Shown: in pieces, positions 58,959-64,000 of the stretch
Position numbering within the stretch: the first letter of the stretch is position 1
Layout: each line of letters opens with the position of its first letter
From: a virus
Strand: one strand, 5' to 3'
Virus record (IMG/VR): IMGVR_UViG_3300042453_002354
Coordinates: 92,878 to 156,877 of that record
Length of the DNA: 64,000 bases
Made by a program: the position numbers and the translations under genes
The notes under the pieces: model-generated
Databases searched by the model: none
Seen by the model: the letters and a program-made list of their open reading frames with translations, nothing else
Told to the model about the DNA's origin: nothing

Positions 58959-58982
58959 TACTTTTTTTTTGATAAAAAGCAC

Positions 58983-60242
58983 CTATAAAACTTTGGAAAA
59001 ATGTATTCCCACCTGTTCGGCGAGATATACAGGAACGGCATTACCGATCTGAGTATATTTTGGCAACTCACGATCAAATATTCCTTGATGAGGATTTCCC
59101 GCCCTTCTCAAACCACCAGTGGTTCTACTTCCGGCAAACTGATACCAGTCTGGGAATCCTTGAAGTCTAGCCCATTCTCTTACCGTTAAAATTCGTGCTT
59201 GCGAAAAATGAACGTAGTCATCGGGTAGAGAAGTTACAGTTATTGATGGACCACTTTTATTCCAACGAGCGGGAAGAAGTCGTTGAGCGAATTTCTTAGT
59301 TTTAAGATGTGGTGGTATCTCTCCATTGTGTTTCAACATATGAGTGAATTTTTCTATCACCTTATCCGAATGATTAGAATACTCTTGTTCAGTTAGTACA
59401 GCACCCTCTGGAGCAACTTTTCCATCTATACCAGTACGAATAAGTTTCTGATATTCGTTCATTGCCTCATTAAGATACTTATCTGTGCTACTACCGTATT
59501 GAAAATTAGGATCAATTAGATCACCAAGTAGATCAATTAAGTCAGGAGCACCATAAGTAGGTTTAGGTAAAAAACCATCGGCCACTTTGCTGTCAATCTT
59601 TTCCCAAATCGATGTATCAACATCATCCCTTACACCAACAACTAGTACTCTTGGTCGATTCTGTGGAGCACCGTAATCTTTAGACAGAACCAAGGCGTGA
59701 CTAACACGATAGCACTTAATTGAATTAAAAGAATGTAAAACATCTTCAAATATTTCACCTTTAGTTCCGTTTGGTGTCCACTTAGCTGAGAGTAGACCTT
59801 TTACATTTTCAAAAAGAAAAATCTTTGGTTTAAGTTTATTAACAACCCAAGCCATATCTTGATATAAATGATTAGATGGTAGTTGTTCTTTATGTACGGA
59901 ATATGAACGTCTATGTCCAATACCGGAGAATCCTTGACATGGCGGACCTCCTACCACCAAATCCAGATCTCCATCCTCAATAGAAATCTTAAATTCTCTT
60001 TTAAGAGAATTCATGATTTTCTTAATTACTCCTTCTTTCGTAACTATATTTTTAATGTCATATTCGTGGAATTCAGGATTAGTCAATCTTGGTTCTATTA
60101 TTTGCCGATTCATCAAATAACTACTCATAGCATTTTTGTTAAGTTCGTTTACGAATACAGGATGAAATCCTGCTTTCTCCAAACCTAATGAAAGACCACC
60201 ACAACCAGCAAATAGATCGACTGCAAATTTTTTAGATTTCAT
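58983..60242 (-). CDS. dcm: DNA cytosine-5 methyltransferase
   Basis: 419 residues. Motif I DLFAGCGGLSLGLEKAGF (9-26), motif IV GGPPCQGFSGIGH (about 100), ENVKG (motif VI, about 144), the QNRPRVLVVGVR block (motif VIII, about 190), and motif X near the C terminus (TQIGNAVPVYLAEQVG). All catalytic motifs are intact. The target-recognition region (about 210-340) is unassigned. A sigma70-type promoter with direct repeats lies upstream. It probably protects phage DNA from host restriction, and no cognate endonuclease is proved. Confidence 0.93.
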   Translation of the reverse strand: MKSKKFAVDLFAGCGGLSLGLEKAGFHPVFVNELNKNAMSSYLMNRQIIEPRLTNPEFHEYDIKNIVTKEGVIKKIMNSLKREFKISIEDGDLDLVVGGPPCQGFSGIGHRRSYSVHKEQLPSNHLYQDMAWVVNKLKPKIFLFENVKGLLSAKWTPNGTKGEIFEDVLHSFNSIKCYRVSHALVLSKDYGAPQNRPRVLVVGVRDDVDTSIWEKIDSKVADGFLPKPTYGAPDLIDLLGDLIDPNFQYGSSTDKYLNEAMNEYQKLIRTGIDGKVAPEGAVLTEQEYSNHSDKVIEKFTHMLKHNGEIPPHLKTKKFAQRLLPARWNKSGPSITVTSLPDDYVHFSQARILTVREWARLQGFPDWYQFAGSRTTGGLRRAGNPHQGIFDRELPKYTQIGNAVPVYLAEQVGIHFSKVL

Positions 60243-60297
60243 GTTTTTGAATTTTGCGAGGACTCAATTATCTTAATATTTAAATATACTATCTATT

Positions 60298-60326
60298 ACT
60301 ATATCACAAATGATACTACATCACAA
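60298..60326 (-). promoter_or_regulatory. Sigma70-type promoter TTGTGA-N17-TATAGT with direct repeats
   Basis: TTGTGA (60321-60326) and TATAGT (60298-60303), 17 bp apart, 56 nt before ATG 60242. The elements lie in two 13-bp direct repeats TTGTGATRTAGTA (60297-60309 and 60314-60326, 12 of 13 identical, 17 bp apart), which could be a regulator site. Confidence 0.65.
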
Positions 60327-60356
60327 CTGATAATTGATCAAAGTCGTTTGCATCTT

Positions 60357-61163
60357 TTATTTCATTTTCTTTTTGAGACGTTCTAAATCGGCGTTAGTGA
60401 GACTACCGAATAATTTTACAAACTGATCGCCATTTTCTAAGCTATATGGCGATTTAGTAGCACCTTGTTTTTTCAATCGACCCTGTACTCGCATGTTACC
60501 ACTGGCCACTTTAATTTTAAGAGTTTGATTCATCTTGCTACCTGCTGCACCCAATCGTAGTTCTAGGTTCATGGCAGTATTTAATTGTGGTATGGGTAAG
60601 TTTAATGGATTTTCCTTCAGATAAAACAAACCATAACCACCTATTTGTATGTAATAACACTTTTTCTTTGCATAATGATCGTGTAAGAAATCTACCCCTA
60701 CTTCTATTTTACCATTTAAGGGTCTTAAAAAGGCCTCGTCTCTTAGTTCATCCCATAGCTCACGTGGTGCAGTGAGTGGTAATCCGTTGATTGATTCGGA
60801 TAATACTTTTGGTGCATTTTTTTTGGCATACAGCAATAGTTTATCTAATGCAGTCTTTTTGCCTTTTAATGTTTTCATGATCATTTCATGAATACCAGAA
60901 TCTATTACAGTTTTCTCGGATGCATAAAACTTACCAGTCTTTTTGTCATAGTTATAGCTACCACCACCCATTTGAGCATCTATGTCCATCTTGATCTCTA
61001 CACGAATCTCGGTGTCGTCATATAGTAAAACCAAATCAGGAAGATTAGATGCAAAACCTGCCGGTAATTCTTTTATTTTTAATTTTGGTAACTTTTTGAT
61101 ATTTCTATTAAGAACGGCCATTACCTTCTTTTCATACTCTTCTCCGCCTTTTCCTACAGTCAT
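60357..61163 (-). CDS. PD-(D/E)XK nuclease-like protein
   Basis: From ATG 61163 (MTVGKGGEEYEKKVMAVLNR) with RBS AGGA it has 268 residues. The start helix with Glu (GGEEYEKK), then LPDLVLLYDDTEIRVEIKMD at about 41-60, supply the E, PD and ExK of the nuclease core. A glycine-rich loop and a C-terminal domain follow (AAGSKMNQTLKIKVASGNMR). It is downstream of a late box. It sits upstream of dcm on the same strand, so a restriction function is possible but not shown. Confidence 0.68.
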   Translation of the reverse strand: MTVGKGGEEYEKKVMAVLNRNIKKLPKLKIKELPAGFASNLPDLVLLYDDTEIRVEIKMDIDAQMGGGSYNYDKKTGKFYASEKTVIDSGIHEMIMKTLKGKKTALDKLLLYAKKNAPKVLSESINGLPLTAPRELWDELRDEAFLRPLNGKIEVGVDFLHDHYAKKKCYYIQIGGYGLFYLKENPLNLPIPQLNTAMNLELRLGAAGSKMNQTLKIKVASGNMRVQGRLKKQGATKSPYSLENGDQFVKLFGSLTNADLERLKKKMK

Positions 61164-61208
61164 TTTATTCCTATAAAAACGTAATGAAGACAACTATTGC
61201 AAGTTTAC

Positions 61209-61216
61209 ATATTTAT
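61209..61216 (-). promoter_or_regulatory. T4-type late promoter TATAAATA
   Basis: The minus strand reads ATATAAATATG, an exact consensus, 46 nt upstream of ATG 61163. Confidence 0.72.
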
Positions 61217-61241
61217 ATTATGATTAAATTATTAGTCCAAT

Positions 61242-61778
61242 TTACGAAAAATACCTGTTCAATGTCATTAAAAGTTCTTCGTGATTATTTGAATTGTTCG
61301 TTATTACTTTTCTCACTTTCAGTTCTTGATGAAAATCTCCACTTTGATCGATTAATACAGTCAATTGTGCTTTCTTTTCTGGATTCGACCAAGACACCTT
61401 CAATCGTTCGTTTTCAATTACAGTGCTCTGTGGCATATAACAAGGGTAGCTAGAGATCAATTCTATAAACGATAGAATGCGTTCGCTATCTATCTCTACA
61501 TCATCGAGCAATGTGGACAATCTATTTTGAATTCTTTCCTCTTCATTCATTATCGACTTCAATGCATCTTTATAATTATCAAATCTTAGTATAGTTTTGG
61601 CTTTTGTGTGATATAAAGTGACTTCAACTTCATTATTCTTTGTTGACATTGCAACTACGTGATCACCCTTTTCAAAAAACTCTCTAGGAAAATATCTATT
61701 CATTTGTGTGTTTACCGACTTCTCACTAAAGCCGAGTTTATTCAATCCCTTTAAAAAGCCACTTCTACTTGTGCTCAT
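61242..61778 (-). CDS. Hypothetical protein (178 aa)
   Basis: MSTSRSGFLKGLNKLGFSEK..., basic N terminus (Arg/Lys and FPREFFEKG), then alpha/beta segments (VVAMSTKNNEVEVTLYHTKA, SERILSFIELISSYPCYMPQ). It lies 3 nt after the methyltransferase stop. No family is recognised. Confidence 0.55.
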   Translation of the reverse strand: MSTSRSGFLKGLNKLGFSEKSVNTQMNRYFPREFFEKGDHVVAMSTKNNEVEVTLYHTKAKTILRFDNYKDALKSIMNEEERIQNRLSTLLDDVEIDSERILSFIELISSYPCYMPQSTVIENERLKVSWSNPEKKAQLTVLIDQSGDFHQELKVRKVITNNSNNHEELLMTLNRYFS

Positions 61779-61781
61779 ATT

Positions 61782-62363
61782 TTACCTATCATTTTTTGAT
61801 AATACATCGCTATTGTTATCAATCCATTTAATTTTCGGATCATCCGAATATCCATTCTCAAAAATGTACCAAGCATACACCATCATACCTGTGTTGTATT
61901 TTCCATCTTCTCTCAAAGACTCGCCCAACATAGGATAGCGTGTAAACACATAGACACACTTTAAACCATAATTTCTATCTGAATAGACTTCATCAAATCT
62001 TTTTTTACCGTGAAGATATGATAAAGGCAAGAGCATAGCAAATTTGTTCTTCGCTACTCTTTTGGCCACTTGTATAAAATCAAAAGCTATGGAAAACGGA
62101 GGGTTTGTTATAATATAATCATACTGTTCGGTTTCGGTTAAAAAGTTCTTTTCAATGTCATAACCTGTTATTTTTGTGTTTTGCCAGTTCTCTGATAGAA
62201 TTTTTACTATAGCACCACTACCTTGTGCCGGTTCAAGTACACTCAAATCGTAATTAAACTTTTCAACATTTAATAAATGTCTAGTTATTGAATATGGCGT
62301 TTCGTAGAAATCCGATGCTTTACGTTTACCGGATGCATTGTTTGTGCTAAAGTTTTTACCCAT
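61782..62363 (-). CDS. N6-adenine-type DNA methyltransferase (NPPF)
   Basis: 193 residues. Motif ETPYSITRHLL, the SAM site VLEPAQGSGAIVKIL (about 45) and catalytic TNPPFSIAFDF (about 87) give a D12/N4-N6 adenine methyltransferase core. It is short for the class, with no obvious target recognition domain. It is the third methyltransferase in the window. The start ATG 62363 is clear. Confidence 0.82.
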   Translation of the reverse strand: MGKNFSTNNASGKRKASDFYETPYSITRHLLNVEKFNYDLSVLEPAQGSGAIVKILSENWQNTKITGYDIEKNFLTETEQYDYIITNPPFSIAFDFIQVAKRVAKNKFAMLLPLSYLHGKKRFDEVYSDRNYGLKCVYVFTRYPMLGESLREDGKYNTGMMVYAWYIFENGYSDDPKIKWIDNNSDVLSKNDR

Positions 62364-62366
62364 AAC

Positions 62367-62807
62367 TTATAGTTTGCTCCCAATAGAATTTGATACATTT
62401 CGCTGAGACAGAAAAAGAACAAACAATAGCTTTTGTAATTTTGATTTATGTTCTTCTAGGTTTTCAAACTTTATAGTGTGACCTGCACTAGTAAATTCGT
62501 ATTGATCGTATACGTGGTCTTTGTTTAGTGACAACAAAATGTTATTAGTTTGCTTCTCATACAAAAATACTTGTGTGTACAAAGGCCTTGACCAGATTCT
62601 AATTGAATGATCTATTCTATTTTTAAAGTCATATCCGTGTGCTGAGTATAATTGTAATTTTTTTGCGTTGTGTGTTGTGGTAAAAGGATTACAATCAATG
62701 AACTCTACATCGAAATTATTTCTAATCGTGGGACAAATAGTTTTATGACCATCGGAATAGTGCCAGTTTCTAATCTCATCTATGATGTTCAGCTTTTTTT
62801 GTTCCAT
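62367..62807 (-). CDS. Hypothetical protein (146 aa)
   Basis: MEQKKLNIIDEIRNWHYSDG..., beta-rich with His and aromatic clusters (DFKNRIDHSIRIWSRPLYTQ). It overlaps the end of the upstream gene by 32 nt and abuts the methyltransferase. N terminus pattern NIIDEIRNW(H) recalls the two neighbours. No family is recognised. Confidence 0.5.
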   Translation of the reverse strand: MEQKKLNIIDEIRNWHYSDGHKTICPTIRNNFDVEFIDCNPFTTTHNAKKLQLYSAHGYDFKNRIDHSIRIWSRPLYTQVFLYEKQTNNILLSLNKDHVYDQYEFTSAGHTIKFENLEEHKSKLQKLLFVLFLSQRNVSNSIGSKL

Positions 62808-63321
62808 ATATTATTCTCACAATAGTATCAATTCTATCTTTTTGTGTAAAAGAAGATATCTCTAGCTTTTCTCCATACTTTCTATGAATGGTAGTTCTGT
62901 CATCGGCGAATACTATGTAAGGACCACTTTTACTACCGGCAACGGCGCAAGGTGGACATTCAACATATATAATTGAATTGTACTTCATTCCTGTATTCTT
63001 AGTCAACACGTAAAATACAATTAATTCAAAATCGACAGGAGAAATTCCAACTATTGCCAAAACTTGATATTTACCTTCTTCAAATACGTAACACATTGAC
63101 AACTTGTGATTTACGTTTAGACAATATGGTACGACACTTTGATTTTTTAGAATGATTTTTTCCATCAATTCCAAATAAGGCAAATGATATTCTCGCTCAC
63201 AATCAACAATAAAGTTTTCTAATATTGGATTATCGTGTTTAAGTAAGTGTGTTCCAATACCATAAGTATTATGATACTGAAGTATCTCTTTGGTGATGTT
63301 TATGGTTTTTTTATCTTCCAT
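62776..63321 (-). CDS. Hypothetical protein (181 aa)
   Basis: From ATG 63321 (MEDKKTINITKEILQYHNTY) it has 181 residues; ATG 63333 sits too close to the AGGA RBS. It contains a Cys/Pro motif (YVECPPCAVAGSKSGPYIVF) and a D-rich C-terminal region. Its RBS overlaps the dispersed repeat at 63332-63367. The function is unknown. Confidence 0.5.
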   Translation of the reverse strand: MEDKKTINITKEILQYHNTYGIGTHLLKHDNPILENFIVDCEREYHLPYLELMEKIILKNQSVVPYCLNVNHKLSMCYVFEEGKYQVLAIVGISPVDFELIVFYVLTKNTGMKYNSIIYVECPPCAVAGSKSGPYIVFADDRTTIHRKYGEKLEISSFTQKDRIDTIVRIIYGTKKAEHHR

Positions 63322-63331
63322 ATTGATTAAC

Positions 63332-63367
63332 ATCCTTTCGGGAAACCATAAAAAAAGGTCTTAAAAA
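63332..63367. repeat. Short dispersed repeat, copy 2
   Basis: TCCTTTCGGGAAACCATAAA followed by AAAAGG and TTAAAAA, matching 56431-56466 at about 85% of positions. It lies directly after the stop of the 63368 gene and includes the RBS of the 63321 gene. Confidence 0.55.
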
Positions 63368-63997
63368 CTATTTGAAATCAGATTTAACGTTTTTAAGCAG
63401 CACATATTTAATGATTTCCTCAAACCATTCATTACATTTTACCGAATTAAAATTAGCACCAAGGTTTCGATATACACGATCACTATGTCTGCGCTCAAAT
63501 GTAAACTCGCCATGCTTCGTCGCATATCTGTTTGGCCCTCTTATTCTATTATTCGATGAACTAGGAACACACACATAAGAAATATTAAAATTTGGATCTA
63601 TTACAGATGGAGTCTTATCGTCACTGTTATTAAATTCTAATACAAAAAATCCTATAGCAATTTCACTCGAATTAGAAACATATGAAGTCAATTCGCCTAT
63701 AATAAACTCAATCGATATATCAGGAAACTCTTCCAAAAAAAATGTATAGCACTGTGAGTTAGAAAGTTTGATATCCCAAAGAAAATTTACTATATGAAAT
63801 ATCTGTGTATGATCTATGCCATAAGACATCGCCTTTGCGAATATTGATTTTGCGGTTTGTAGTACAATGGCCTGTCGAGTAAAACTTCTGCTTGAATTGA
63901 AATTGGTTAATATGGGATCTGTGGCCACACTGTGTGGCGAAACTTCTGCTCGATTTACAGAATTATAATAATCAAAAAGAATTTTAGTAATATTCAT
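63368..63997 (-). CDS. Hypothetical protein (209 aa, start near window edge)
   Basis: From ATG 63997 (MNITKILFDYYNSVNRAEVS) it has 209 residues. The true start may lie beyond the window. A helical N-terminal region is followed by SYVSNSSEIAIGFFVLEFNN and a basic loop (NRYATKHGEFTFERRHSDRV). Its opening pattern NITKILFDYY resembles NITKEILQYH in the next gene, so distant paralogy is possible. Confidence 0.5.
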   Translation of the reverse strand: MNITKILFDYYNSVNRAEVSPHSVATDPILTNFNSSRSFTRQAIVLQTAKSIFAKAMSYGIDHTQIFHIVNFLWDIKLSNSQCYTFFLEEFPDISIEFIIGELTSYVSNSSEIAIGFFVLEFNNSDDKTPSVIDPNFNISYVCVPSSSNNRIRGPNRYATKHGEFTFERRHSDRVYRNLGANFNSVKCNEWFEEIIKYVLLKNVKSDFK

Positions 63998-64000
63998 CAA

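Overview
The window is a 64 kb, AT-rich piece of a T4-superfamily myovirus genome. The evidence is a T4-ordered baseplate block (gp5, gp25, gp6, a gp7-position protein, gp8, a gp12-like collar fibre), T4-type late promoter boxes ([T/A/C]ATAAATA), and densely packed minus-strand genes with good Shine-Dalgarno sites. The closest recognisable relatives are marine T4-like phages (the DUF4815-type giant structural protein and the CobS-like ATPase are typical of cyanophages and pelagiphages). No photosynthesis genes are seen, so the host is most likely a Gram-negative, possibly marine heterotroph. The host is inference only.

Layout. 1-25.6 kb: late minus-strand tail fibre and baseplate genes. 25.6-29.5 kb: small minus-strand genes including uracil-DNA glycosylase. 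29.5-34.1 kb: an exported protein of unknown fold, a divergent plus-strand pair of virion-type genes ending at a strong terminator, a tRNA-Thr(UGU) and a secreted trypsin-like protease. 34.1-37.8 kb: one sigma70-driven operon with a MoxR/CobS-type AAA+ ATPase, a VWA (MIDAS) protein and an HEVGH metalloprotease-like protein, plus small partners. 37.8-42.6 kb: metallophosphoesterase, L-lysine 6-transaminase-like enzyme, phage Dam methylase and hypotheticals. 42.6-55.8 kb: an early, host-takeover-like region of about 40 tiny genes driven by about 14 nearly identical promoter cassettes, with two paralogous HTH regulators and a tRNA-Asn(GUU). 55.8-64 kb: four proteins with T4-like capsid-targeting N termini, a DUF2061-like membrane protein, a C5 cytosine methyltransferase, a PD-(D/E)XK-like nuclease, an N6-adenine methyltransferase and hypotheticals.

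How it fits together. Early genes are read from sigma70-type promoters (TTGACA, 17 bp, GATACT) whose spacer and leader are also conserved, which suggests shared regulation. Late genes are read from NATAAATA boxes. The most interesting features are the AAA+/VWA/metalloprotease operon, the cluster of putative virion-packaged effectors (ART-like, DnaJ-like, P-loop kinase), the phage-borne lysine aminotransferase, the baseplate protein fused to RCC1 propellers and a PA14-like domain, the dam gene bracketed by duplicated fragments of its neighbour, and a terminator with a competing pairing partner.
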